The notes: generated by a model not told the origin, from the letters alone. 17,300 bases of DNA from Chitinophagaceae bacterium UBA1946 (GCA_002336815.1 DDEU01000064.1:1-17300); one strand, 5' to 3'. Positions 1-6,923 are shown, counted from the stretch's first letter. A program made the numbers and translations.

Positions 1-1
1 G

Positions 2-691
2 GGCATTATTGAACCCAAATACAAGCTGCATGAAAAAATGATGCAGGCTGTTAAAGGAAGCCTGGAAGATGCTGATGTGGCCTTGCTGATAACCGACGTA
101 AGAGAGAACCAGGAAGAGAGCAATGCCATCTTTGCTGCCCTCAGGTTAAAAGCGCCGGCGCTGGTGATACTGAATAAATCAGATACGGTAAACGGCGAAC
201 AGTTAAAATCAACCGAAGCTTTTTTCAGGCAACAGCCGTATTGTAAAAACGTGATCAGCATTTCTGCCCTGCAAAAAAAGGGGATTGCAGAATTGCTGGC
301 GATGATCGTTGCTTTACTGCCCGAAGGAGTGCCTTTTTATGATGGTGACGACCTGAGCGATCTGCCGACAAAATTCTTTGTGAGTGAACTGATAAGAGAG
401 AAAATATTTTTATTGTACGGAGATGAATTGCCTTATCACAGTACCATACTGGTGCAGGAATTCAAAGAAAAAACGACCCTTATCAAGATCCAGGCAGACA
501 TCATTGTACAGCGGGATACGCAAAAAGGGATCATCCTGGGAGAAGGCGGTAAAATGATCAAGCAACTGGGTACGCTGGCAAGAAAAGACATTGAAGAATT
601 TTTGGGCAGCAAGGTTTTCCTGGAGTTGTTTGTAAAAGTAAAACCGAAATGGAGAGACAATGAAATGCAGTTGAGGGAATATGGGTATTAA
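2..691 (+). CDS. era: GTPase Era, 3' part (5' end outside window)
   Basis: Era is a GTPase that binds 16S rRNA and helps mature the small ribosomal subunit. The reading frame is open from base 2, and the first ATG in the window (38) is internal, so the gene is cut by the window edge. The first visible residues (GIIEPKYKLHEKM) are what normally follows the G3 DTPG motif. The P-loop and switch I are therefore missing, roughly 65-70 residues judging by the usual Era length near 295. Visible parts are the G4 motif NKSD (VILNKSD), the SISAL G5-type segment, and a C-terminal type-2 KH RNA-binding domain with GEGGKMIKQLG and the closing VKPKWRDNE. The gene ends in TAA and is followed on the same strand by der, another ribosome GTPase, 74 bases away. 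The identity is secure; only the N-terminus is unseen. Confidence 0.97.
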   Translation, partial: GIIEPKYKLHEKMMQAVKGSLEDADVALLITDVRENQEESNAIFAALRLKAPALVILNKSDTVNGEQLKSTEAFFRQQPYCKNVISISALQKKGIAELLAMIVALLPEGVPFYDGDDLSDLPTKFFVSELIREKIFLLYGDELPYHSTILVQEFKEKTTLIKIQADIIVQRDTQKGIILGEGGKMIKQLGTLARKDIEEFLGSKVFLELFVKVKPKWRDNEMQLREYGY

Positions 692-694
692 GAA

Positions 695-764
695 ATGTTG
701 AATGATGAATGTTGAATGAAGACAATAATTTAAAATTCAGCATTTAAAATTTAAAATAAAAAAT
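695..764 (+). repeat. Heptamer-periodic spacer between era and der
   Basis: Starting three bases after the era stop, the spacer divides without any indel into ten consecutive 7-base units. The first four follow ATGTTGA (ATGTTGA, ATGATGA, ATGTTGA, ATGAAGA), one is CAATAAT, and the last five follow TTAAAAT (TTAAAAT, TCAGCAT, TTAAAAT, TTAAAAT, AAAAAAT). One T then precedes the der ATG. Because 7 is not a multiple of 3, the recurring TGA (699, 706, 713) stops all three forward frames. Bases 706-717 can also pair with 735-746 (12 pairs, two of them G-U). The periodicity is seen directly; any function is inference. Confidence 0.75.
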
Positions 765-765
765 T

Positions 766-2073
766 ATGAGTTTCACAGTAGCAATAGTAGGCAGGCCCAA
801 TGTGGGCAAGAGTACATTCTTTAACCGTTTGCTGGAGCAACGCAAAGCGATCGTAGATGATGTGAGCGGTGTAACAAGAGACAGGCAGTATGGTGTGGCA
901 GAATGGGTGGGTAAATCTTTCAACGTGATCGATACGGGTGGTTTTGTGGCCAGGAGCGAAGATGTGTTTGAAAGAGAGATCCGCAAGCAGGTATTGATCG
1001 CACTGGAAGAAACAGATGTGATCGTTTTTATGGTGGATGTTGCAACAGGTATTACTGACCTGGATGAAGCCATGACAAATATTCTACGCAAAACTTCCAA
1101 GCCGGTTTTTTTAGTAGTGAACAAAGTAGATAACCACGACCGCTTGCTGGAAGCATCAGAGTTTTATAGTTTAGGTTTTGAGCATATTTATTTCCTGTCA
1201 TCTATCAGTGGCACGGGTGTAGGTGAAGTGCTGGATGATATTGTGGCACAGATAAAAGACGATGAAGCATCGCAGGAAGATGAGCAACTGCCAAAGTTTT
1301 CGATCATCGGGCAGCCCAATGTAGGCAAATCATCTTTGCTCAATGCATTAATAGGGCAGGAGCGTACCATTGTTAGTGATATTGCAGGCACTACAAGGGA
1401 CACTATTCATACGCACTACAAACTCTTCAACAAAGAATTTGTTTTAATTGATACAGCGGGTATACGCCGCAAGGCCAAGGTAAATGAAGACCTTGAGTTT
1501 TACTCTGTGATCCGTGCTGTAAAAGCAATGGATGAAGCGGATGTTTGTTTGCTGGTGATCGATGCAAAGCAAGGGGTATCTGCACAGGACCTGAACATTT
1601 TTGCAATGGCAGTGAAGAAGGGAAAAGGAATTGTTGTACTGGTGAACAAGTGGGATTTGATGGAGAAGGAAACCAACACAGCCCGTGATTATGAAGCACA
1701 GCTAAAAAAACGTTTTGCGCCATTCACTGACCTGCCCATCTTATTCATTTCTGCTACTGAAAAAACAAGGATCTTCAAAGCGATGGAACTGGCGCTGGAA
1801 GTATATGAGAACAGGAAGCAGCACATACCAACTTCAAAGCTAAACGATGTAATGCTGAAAGCAGTGGAAGCCTACCATGCGCCGGTAGTAAGAGGCAACT
1901 CTGTTAAAATAAAATATGTAACACAGTTACCGGTAGTGGTTCCTTCTTTCGCCTTTTTTGCCAACTACCCCGATGATATTAAAACGCCGTACAGGAATTA
2001 TTTAGAGAACCAGATGAGGGCCAACTTTAAATTTACGGGGGTGCCCATCAGGATATTTTTCAGGAAGAAATAA
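766..2073 (+). CDS. der: Ribosome-associated GTPase Der (EngA)
   Basis: Der is an essential tandem GTPase needed for assembly of the 50S ribosomal subunit. The 435-residue length is normal for the family. The first G domain has GRPNVGKS (about 9-16), DTGG (56-59) and NKVD (119-122). The second has GQPNVGKS (182-189), DTAG (229-232) and NKWD (294-297). The C-terminal 85 residues or so match the KH-like domain, with the typical HAPVVRGNSVKIKYVTQ segment and a short basic tail. The ATG follows an A/T-rich leader with no Shine-Dalgarno sequence, as is common in Bacteroidota. It lies downstream of era on the same strand and is probably co-transcribed with it, although the spacer between them is unusual. 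No clear terminator follows. Confidence 0.98.
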   Translation: MSFTVAIVGRPNVGKSTFFNRLLEQRKAIVDDVSGVTRDRQYGVAEWVGKSFNVIDTGGFVARSEDVFEREIRKQVLIALEETDVIVFMVDVATGITDLDEAMTNILRKTSKPVFLVVNKVDNHDRLLEASEFYSLGFEHIYFLSSISGTGVGEVLDDIVAQIKDDEASQEDEQLPKFSIIGQPNVGKSSLLNALIGQERTIVSDIAGTTRDTIHTHYKLFNKEFVLIDTAGIRRKAKVNEDLEFYSVIRAVKAMDEADVCLLVIDAKQGVSAQDLNIFAMAVKKGKGIVVLVNKWDLMEKETNTARDYEAQLKKRFAPFTDLPILFISATEKTRIFKAMELALEVYENRKQHIPTSKLNDVMLKAVEAYHAPVVRGNSVKIKYVTQLPVVVPSFAFFANYPDDIKTPYRNYLENQMRANFKFTGVPIRIFFRKK

Positions 2074-2163
2074 ATACAGCGTTTTCCCACAGTACAATTC
2101 TACGCAAAGGTGCCAGGTGAAGAAGATGCACAGCTACTTAAGCTTTCTTTCCTTGCTCTTTTG

Positions 2164-2171
2164 CATCTTTG
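2164..2171 (+). promoter_or_regulatory. Possible -7 box upstream of the XdhC gene
   Basis: CATCTTTG matches the Bacteroidota -7 consensus TAnnTTTG at all but the first base and ends 11 bases before the XdhC ATG. No good -33 TTG is seen at the usual distance, so this is only a candidate. Confidence 0.25.
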
Positions 2172-2182
2172 CATGAAACAGC

Positions 2183-3151
2183 ATGCACAAACAATTACCA
2201 TCCTGGCAGCTCATTCATCAAAGCCTGCAGCAAAACATTGCTGTGATGCTGATGTATGTGCTGGAAAGCCGTGGCAGCAGCCCGGGACGCCAGGGGTTTA
2301 TGATGGTAGTGAATGCCAATGCTGCTATGAGCGGCTCTCTTGGCGGCGGCATCATGGAACACAAGTTTGTCGAACTGGCCAAAACAAAACTTTCAGCAAC
2401 AGCCACAGAGATCTCCGTTCATCAGCAGGTGCATGATAAAACGGCTGCCAGGAATCAAAGTGGCATGATCTGTTCAGGGGAACAAACCATTTTTTTATAC
2501 AGCGTAAAAAAAGAAGAAGCGCCTGTTGTACAGTTGATCATTACAGCGCTGGAACAGCAGCAAAAAGCCAGCCTGGAATTATCTCCTGCAGGAATCCGGT
2601 TTACAACAGGAGCACCCACTCACAACTATACCTTGCAATTAACCGGTACAGCCGGTTTTATTTTTACAGAAAAGATCGGCTACAAGAATGAGTTGTACAT
2701 CATTGGCGGCGGGCATTGTGCCCTGGCGCTGTCGCAACTTATGAGTGGCATGGATTTTTACATCCGCCTCTTTGATAACAGGGAAGGGCTTAATACGATG
2801 GACGCCAATTGTTTTGTGCATGAAAAAAGAACGGTGGCCGATTATGCAGAGTTGTCATCACTGGTTTCGCCTGCCGGTAATAGTTTTGCCGTGATCATGA
2901 CTGTTGGCTACCGCACCGATGAAGCAGCGCTGAAAGCCCTGCAGGGAAAGCCTTTTACCTACCTCGGTTTACTCGGCAGTAAAAATAAGATAGCGAAGAT
3001 GCTGGAGCAATTGACTGCAGGCGGGATGGACGAAGGCTGGCTCCGCAATATCTACGCACCGGTTGGCATACCCATTAAAAGCCAGACGCCCGAAGAGATC
3101 GCCGTGAGCATTGCTGCTGAGATCATCAGCGTAAAAAATAAATTGTTGTAG
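2183..3151 (+). CDS. XdhC/CoxI-family molybdoenzyme maturation factor
   Basis: XdhC-family proteins bind and help sulfurate the molybdenum cofactor before its insertion into xanthine dehydrogenase or aldehyde oxidase-type enzymes in the cytoplasm. The N-terminal XdhC_CoxI domain shows the family signature around residues 27-60, with ESRGSSPGR followed by GSLGGGIMEHKF. A Rossmann-type XdhC_C domain starts near residue 172 (YIIGGGHCALAL) and contains LFDNRE, LGLLGSK and the closing APVGIPIKSQTPEEIAVSI segment. The 322 residues are normal for the two-domain form. An in-frame TGA nine bases upstream fixes the ATG at 2183 as the first available start. No molybdoenzyme large subunit, ferredoxin-like subunit or cofactor biosynthesis gene lies in the window, so its client is not visible. 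Its stop directly abuts the stop of the opposing gene. Confidence 0.9.
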   Translation: MHKQLPSWQLIHQSLQQNIAVMLMYVLESRGSSPGRQGFMMVVNANAAMSGSLGGGIMEHKFVELAKTKLSATATEISVHQQVHDKTAARNQSGMICSGEQTIFLYSVKKEEAPVVQLIITALEQQQKASLELSPAGIRFTTGAPTHNYTLQLTGTAGFIFTEKIGYKNELYIIGGGHCALALSQLMSGMDFYIRLFDNREGLNTMDANCFVHEKRTVADYAELSSLVSPAGNSFAVIMTVGYRTDEAALKALQGKPFTYLGLLGSKNKIAKMLEQLTAGGMDEGWLRNIYAPVGIPIKSQTPEEIAVSIAAEIISVKNKLL

Positions 3152-4399
3152 TTACTGGATGTTGAGCGTACCGGGTACCAGCAGGTTCTTTCCTGTTGCA
3201 ATGCTAATGGTAGCGCCCGCTGCAATGTGCTCGGTAACATCCAGGATGCAGGTACCGTTTACAACAGGATCAATGATGATGGAATCACCTGCAGGCAATA
3301 TAAGCGGTGGTACTTTGCCACCCAGCCAGTTGACACTGTTACTCCAGTTGCCGTTACCTGAAAACGTATAGGTTTTTTTATCGTTGCTCACCAGCCATAT
3401 CGTAGCATTCATCAGCAGGTTGCGGTGGTTGGGCGTTACATCGCCGTTATAACCTGTAAACAGGGCATCATTGGTATCACCGCTGCCATCATCACAGGGA
3501 GAACTATCACCGATAGCAACTATTTTCCCCTGCCCATACCTTGAATACAACACCATCACACCGGTGTTGCCGGAGGCACTGCTTACGCTTGTTCTATAGA
3601 TCACCGGCTTTACATAAGGATTCACGCCCGGATCAATGGTCATCGTGGTGCCGTTGCTCCATTTTACCCTGGTTACATTTCCCCAGGCGCCATGTATGAT
3701 AGAATCGGTTGCGGCAACGCCGGCCACTTTGGTAGATGTTTCAGATACATTCGCATAGTCAAAAATAAATCCAAAGGGATTGTTGTTCTGGGTGGAGTTT
3801 ACCTGCATCAGGTCATTCCAGATATGCGGTGAATCCCAGCCATCGTTGTTCCTGTCTGATACATCATGATCGGATACCATGAACAGGCCACCACCATTGT
3901 TCACAAAATCCAGTAAGGCAGTTTTTTCAGCTGCCGTAAATGGAATATTGGGCTCGCAAACAATAAAGGCCTTGTAGTTGGAAAGATCCTGTGCGTTGGC
4001 GGCATCGCCATAAGTGATACGACCGCTGATAGCAGGAAGGGTTTCTACCTTATATCCTTTGTAGGCGCAATCAAGGCCCCAAAAAGACAGAGCACCGTTC
4101 CAGTAGGTTTCACCTGTGGCAACACCCGCCAGTGGCTGGGCAGGAGTGGGTATTCTTTGTGCGTTTGACTGGTGGCAGGCAGAGGAGCTGCATACAATGG
4201 CTGAAGGATTCCATTGGATATTGTGCTGGTCGGCATCGATCACCCAGTCGGCGCTGCCCGCAGTTTCTGCCTTTGTAGCGTCGAATAAGATTTTTACCTG
4301 CGAAAAACAATCAGCGTAAATGCCCTGCAACAGCAGGAAAGAAATAAGGAGAAATAATGGCCTGGTGGCCCTGTCGGGAAATTGGATGTTGCAATACAT
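3152..4399 (-). CDS. Secreted protein, GATase-like domain plus C-terminal beta module
   Basis: The 415-residue protein begins with a hydrophobic signal segment (PLFLLISFLLLQGIYA, about 14-29), so it should be exported. The central part (about residues 140-330) resembles ThuA/DUF4350-type glutamine-amidotransferase-like folds: a short strand before CEPNIPF, then AEKTALLDFVNNGGGLFMVSDHD, then GQGKIVAIGDSSP. In known relatives this fold need not be an amidotransferase, and I see no clear catalytic Cys-His-Glu triad. The last 75 residues form a beta-rich module (NWSNSVNWLGGKVPP, then GDSIIIDP) resembling the tail of the C10 protease in this window. No T9SS sorting domain follows. It lies downstream of the S1 protein gene on the same strand, and its start codon sits in an inverted repeat. 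The enzymatic role is unknown. Confidence 0.8.
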   Translation of the reverse strand: MYCNIQFPDRATRPLFLLISFLLLQGIYADCFSQVKILFDATKAETAGSADWVIDADQHNIQWNPSAIVCSSSACHQSNAQRIPTPAQPLAGVATGETYWNGALSFWGLDCAYKGYKVETLPAISGRITYGDAANAQDLSNYKAFIVCEPNIPFTAAEKTALLDFVNNGGGLFMVSDHDVSDRNNDGWDSPHIWNDLMQVNSTQNNNPFGFIFDYANVSETSTKVAGVAATDSIIHGAWGNVTRVKWSNGTTMTIDPGVNPYVKPVIYRTSVSSASGNTGVMVLYSRYGQGKIVAIGDSSPCDDGSGDTNDALFTGYNGDVTPNHRNLLMNATIWLVSNDKKTYTFSGNGNWSNSVNWLGGKVPPLILPAGDSIIIDPVVNGTCILDVTEHIAAGATISIATGKNLLVPGTLNIQ

Positions 4400-4406
4400 A
4401 TTGCAA
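4389..4406 (-). promoter_or_regulatory. Inverted repeat enclosing the start codon of the secreted GATase-like protein
   Basis: On the minus strand TTGCAAT, ATGT, ATTGCAA forms a perfect 7-bp stem with a 4-base loop, and the loop contains the ATG (4399-4397). In RNA this could limit ribosome access; in DNA it could be a dyad for a regulator. The symmetry is seen directly and the function is inference. Confidence 0.5.
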
Positions 4407-4496
4407 GTTATGGTTGTTAAAATTATTGCCGCTGGCTGCGCTGGCTGTTATCAACAGGTTAACAGCGCCGCTGCGATACCTGCTGAGGCCGCAGCC
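4400..4496 (-). other. Intergenic spacer with hairpin potential, no gene
   Basis: This spacer lies between the S1 protein stop and the start of the secreted protein. It is G/C-rich in its first half, with a 7-bp inverted repeat (GCTGTTA at 4444-4450, TAACAGC at 4460-4466, 9-base loop). No T-tract follows the stem on the minus strand, so I do not call it an intrinsic terminator. Confidence 0.3.
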
Positions 4497-5351
4497 TTAG
4501 CGATCAATTAATTTGATACCGGTTTTTTCAAAACTTATTTTTCGTTGTTTAAATAAATTGCCGGTGGTCATTTTAAATGTCTTCTTGCTCATGCCAAAAA
4601 AATCATAGATATCTTCCGGGTCACTTTTATCATGATAGGGGAGATAGCCGTTGTTTTCGTGCAGCAACCGCAGTATTTTTTCTGATTCATCTTCTACCCG
4701 CTGGTAGCCTTTTTTGCCGGCTGCCACATCAATGCGGAAGCGGTCTGCCTTATCCAGGCTTTCAGGATAGATCTTTTTAATAAAGCCACGAAATTTATCG
4801 CCAACAGCAATGCTGCGGTAGATCTCGTTGTGATGCAATACACCCGTGTGCACATTATTAATGATGCATACATAACCAATATCTGTTCTGCGGTAAACAG
4901 TGAGGTCTACCTCTTCCAGTTCTTTCACGGTGAGGCTTTCGTTGCTCAGGTAAGGTTCAATTTTTTCGGTAGCTGCCAGGCGGCCGGTTTGTTCATCAAG
5001 GTAAATTTTTACGAGATAGTCGCCGTTCACCCGCATGTCAAATACCTGCTTGCTCTTGGGAACAAATAGATCCTTCATCAAACCATTGTCTAAGAAAGCA
5101 CCCTGTGGCGTTACGGTAACAGCCCTCAGTTTTACGATATCGCCAAGGATACCTTTGGGCTGCTGCGTAGTAGTGATCAGCCTGTCCTCTCCATCATGGT
5201 ACACAAATACTTTTATTTCATCACCTTCTTTTAACGTAGATGGCGTAAATCTTTTCGGCAATAAAATGCCCCTGTCACCGTCATCCAAAAAAGCGCCGAA
5301 CTCGGTAAACCGCAGCACTTTCAATACATTATATTCACCAACTTTTATCAT
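4497..5351 (-). CDS. cvfB: CvfB/YitL-like S1 RNA-binding protein
   Basis: This family has N-terminal S1-type OB folds and a C-terminal winged helix, binds RNA, and in Firmicutes (CvfB, YitL) affects expression of many genes. From the chosen start, the first S1 unit covers about residues 2-60 (VGEYNVLKVLRFTEFGAFLD, then GILLPKRF). A second starts near 66 (GDIVKLRAVTV, then GAFLDNGLMKDLFVPKS), and a third OB-like segment contains YVCIINNVHTGVLHHNEI. The C-terminus (ILRLLHENNGYLPYHDKSDPEDIYDFFGMSKKTFK) is the winged helix. I start at ATG 5351 (MIKVGEY) rather than the in-frame TTG at 5366: the five extra residues fit poorly and the TTG lies in the heptamer repeat. The gene follows ftsY on the same strand at a 45-base gap. 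The family is clear; the target RNA is unknown. Confidence 0.88.
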   Translation of the reverse strand: MIKVGEYNVLKVLRFTEFGAFLDDGDRGILLPKRFTPSTLKEGDEIKVFVYHDGEDRLITTTQQPKGILGDIVKLRAVTVTPQGAFLDNGLMKDLFVPKSKQVFDMRVNGDYLVKIYLDEQTGRLAATEKIEPYLSNESLTVKELEEVDLTVYRRTDIGYVCIINNVHTGVLHHNEIYRSIAVGDKFRGFIKKIYPESLDKADRFRIDVAAGKKGYQRVEDESEKILRLLHENNGYLPYHDKSDPEDIYDFFGMSKKTFKMTTGNLFKQRKISFEKTGIKLIDR

Positions 5352-5363
5352 ACAAACAATATT

Positions 5364-5398
5364 CAAAACTCAAAACTCAAAATTCATAACTCAAAATT
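5364..5398 (-). repeat. Five-copy heptamer array between ftsY and cvfB
   Basis: On the plus strand the array reads CAAAACT, CAAAACT, CAAAATT, CATAACT, CAAAATT, five exact 7-base steps. It begins inside the last bases of the ftsY stop codon and ends 12 bases before the cvfB ATG. On the transcribed (minus) strand each junction creates TGA, complementary to TCA at 5363, 5370, 5377, 5384 and 5391, so all three frames are closed. Same periodicity and arrangement as the era-der spacer, but a different unit sequence. Confidence 0.8.
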
Positions 5399-6368
5399 AC
5401 CCTGCAATTCCTCCAAACAACCCGTCCACAAAATCTTTCTTGTCAAACACCAGCAGGTCCGTGGCTTTTTCGCCTACGCCGATAAATTTAACCGGGATGT
5501 TGAACTGGTGTGCAATGGCCAGCACCACGCCGCCTTTTGCCGTGCCATCTAACTTGGTAATGGTTAAGGCAGTTACATCGGTGGCAGCCGTAAAGTGTTT
5601 GGCCTGTTCCAGTGCATTCTGGCCCGTGCTGCCGTCGAGCACCAGCATTACTTCATGCGGCGCTTCCGGTATCACTTTCTGTATCACTCTTTTTATCTTG
5701 CTCAGCTCATCCATCAAATGCGCTTTGTTATGGAGTCTTCCTGCTGTGTCAATGATGATGACATCGGAATTTCTTGCTACCCCGCTGATGATGGTATCAT
5801 ACGCAACAGAAGCCGGGTCACTGCCCATTTCCTTTTTAACGATCGGCACATTGGTCCTTTCGCTCCAGATGGTGAGCTGGTCCACTGCCGCAGCCCTGAA
5901 GGTATCTGCAGCACCCAGTAAAACCGATTTGCCTGCCAGCGAAAAATTATGCGCCAGTTTGCCGATGGTAGTGGTTTTGCCTACGCCGTTTACACCCACC
6001 ACCAGTATCACATGCGGCCTGTGGCCCGCCGGCAATTCGTATTGCCGGTAACTGTTGTCCTGTTCCGCATCCACCAATACATTTTCGATTTCCCCTTTCA
6101 GGATGCTGTTCAATTCGGAGGTATTAAGGTATTTGTCTTTTGCTACTCTTTTTTCGATGCGCTCAATGATGGCTACTGTTGTTTCAATGCCTACATCAGC
6201 GCTTACAAGGGCATCTTCCAGGTTATCCAGCACTTCTTCGTCGATGGTGCTTTTGCCCGCAATGGCCTTTGTTATTTTGCTGAAGAATCCCTCCCGGGTC
6301 TTTTGAAGTCCCTGGTCGAGGCTTTCCTTCTGCTCTTTCTTACCAAATAATTTGTCGAAAAATCCCAT
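5397..6368 (-). CDS. ftsY: Signal recognition particle receptor FtsY
   Basis: FtsY is the membrane-associated receptor GTPase that docks SRP-ribosome complexes at the Sec translocon for co-translational membrane insertion. The 323-residue protein has the N domain (about 20-105) and the G domain with GVNGVGKTT (125-133), DTFRAAA (155-161), DTAGR (207-211), TKLD (271-274) and GVGE (297-300). The acidic A domain of E. coli FtsY is absent. The protein instead opens with a short MGFFDKLFGKK membrane-binding helix, as in many short FtsY proteins. The ATG at 6368 is well supported by this motif. The gene lies downstream of the rpmB-rpmG-bL38 group but is separated from it by a hairpin terminator, so it may have its own promoter or depend on read-through. 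It is followed by cvfB. Confidence 0.98.
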   Translation of the reverse strand: MGFFDKLFGKKEQKESLDQGLQKTREGFFSKITKAIAGKSTIDEEVLDNLEDALVSADVGIETTVAIIERIEKRVAKDKYLNTSELNSILKGEIENVLVDAEQDNSYRQYELPAGHRPHVILVVGVNGVGKTTTIGKLAHNFSLAGKSVLLGAADTFRAAAVDQLTIWSERTNVPIVKKEMGSDPASVAYDTIISGVARNSDVIIIDTAGRLHNKAHLMDELSKIKRVIQKVIPEAPHEVMLVLDGSTGQNALEQAKHFTAATDVTALTITKLDGTAKGGVVLAIAHQFNIPVKFIGVGEKATDLLVFDKKDFVDGLFGGIAG

Positions 6369-6420
6369 AAAAACAGGTTTAAAGTTTAACGGGTAGATGG
6401 TTAATGTTCCGGGCGAAAAT

Positions 6421-6455
6421 AAAGAAAGCTGTCCCGAAATAAATCAGGACAGCTT
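6421..6455 (-). terminator. Intrinsic terminator after the bL38 gene
   Basis: A perfect 9-bp stem (AAGCTGTCC at 6426-6434 with GGACAGCTT at 6447-6455) and a 12-base loop lie 26 bases past the stop of the DUF4295 gene. On the minus strand the stem is followed by a T-rich run (TTTCTTTATTTT), as expected for termination. It separates the ribosomal protein genes from ftsY. Confidence 0.75.
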
Positions 6456-6481
6456 GGTATCTTCAACGCTCATACAAAAAA

Positions 6482-6652
6482 TTACTGAGCTAAATAATCT
6501 TTTACTTTGTCTTTGTGAACAATCGCTTCTTTAAAAGTGTAAGCGCCTGTTTTAGGACTTCTTACCGGACGGATCACTTTTGTCCAGTTCTTTGCTTCGG
6601 CTGAGGCCTTAGCATCTTTGATCTTCGCGTTTTTTGAAGCTACTTTTGCCAT
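6482..6652 (-). CDS. DUF4295 small basic protein, putative ribosomal protein bL38
   Basis: The 56-residue reading frame starts MAKVASKNAKIKDAKAS, continues through the conserved NWTKVIRPVRSPKTGAYTFKE and ends VKDYLAQ. It is strongly basic, as expected for a ribosomal protein. It matches the Bacteroidota-specific DUF4295 family, typically found directly after rpmG and before ftsY, exactly as here. I recall that a structural study of a Flavobacterium ribosome assigned this family to the large subunit as bL38; I could not check this. It lies 88 bases downstream of rpmG, in the same presumed operon, and is followed by a terminator. Its ATG has an A/T-rich leader without a Shine-Dalgarno motif. 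Its short length makes it easy to miss by ORF length cut-offs. Confidence 0.92.
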   Translation of the reverse strand: MAKVASKNAKIKDAKASAEAKNWTKVIRPVRSPKTGAYTFKEAIVHKDKVKDYLAQ

Positions 6653-6666
6653 TGTATTAAATTAAA

Positions 6667-6694
6667 AAGTTGATAGTTATAAGTTGGTAAGTTA
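6667..6694. repeat. Weak heptamer-like repeat in the rpmG-bL38 spacer
   Basis: On the plus strand the units read AAGTTGA, TAGTTAT, AAGTTGG, TAAGTTA. GTT recurs at 69, 76 and 83 (7-base steps) and then at 91 (an 8-base step). A related pair, AAGTTAA then AAGTTGA (6954-6967), lies in the rpmB-rpmG spacer. This resembles the other heptamer spacers but is shorter and has an indel. Confidence 0.45.
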
Positions 6695-6740
6695 ACAGGT
6701 ATTTCCACCCGCAAACCAGTTAACCTGTAAACCAGGCCGA

Positions 6741-6923
6741 TTACTTAATCTCTTTATGCACAGTCACCTTTTTAAGAATAGGGTTGAATTTTTTCAACTC
6801 CAGTCTTTCCGGTGTGTTCTTTTTGTTTTTGGTGCTGATGTAGCGGCTGGTGCCCGGCTGGCCACTTGTTTTATGTTCTGTGCATTCCAGAATTACCTGC
6901 ACCCTGTTACCTTTCTTTGCCAT
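6741..6923 (-). CDS. rpmG: 50S ribosomal protein bL33
   Basis: The 60-residue basic protein begins MAKKGNRVQVILECTEHK and contains the family segments SRYISTKNKKNTPERLELKKF and NPILKKVTVHKEIK. These are diagnostic of bL33, a component of the large subunit near the E site. The length is typical. It has a single cysteine, so this is the non-zinc form rather than the four-cysteine form. It lies 71 bases downstream of rpmB on the same strand, a conserved bacterial gene pair. Confidence 0.97.
   Translation of the reverse strand: MAKKGNRVQVILECTEHKTSGQPGTSRYISTKNKKNTPERLELKKFNPILKKVTVHKEIK

Noticed and set aside
2110..2436. 108-codon plus-strand frame overlapping the XdhC start
   Set aside because: The overlapping frame at 2183 carries the clear XdhC motifs; this one has none and ends within it.
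4444..4466. Hairpin after cvfB considered as a terminator
   Set aside because: The stem is present but no T-tract follows on the transcribed strand, so I list it only as a structured spacer.
5364..5398. Heptamer array considered as a CRISPR or phage attachment repeat
   Set aside because: Units are 7 bases with no spacers between them and no cas or integrase gene is in the window.
5035..6051. 338-codon open frame on the plus strand opposite ftsY and cvfB
   Set aside because: It spans two well-supported minus-strand genes plus their spacer, and its protein is Ser/Thr/Leu-rich with no recognisable domain, typical of an antisense shadow.
6695..6728. ACAGGT/ACCTGT pairing and repeated AAACCAG in the rpmG-bL38 spacer
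   Set aside because: The pairing is only 6 bp with a 22-base loop and the repeat only 7 bases, both plausible by chance.
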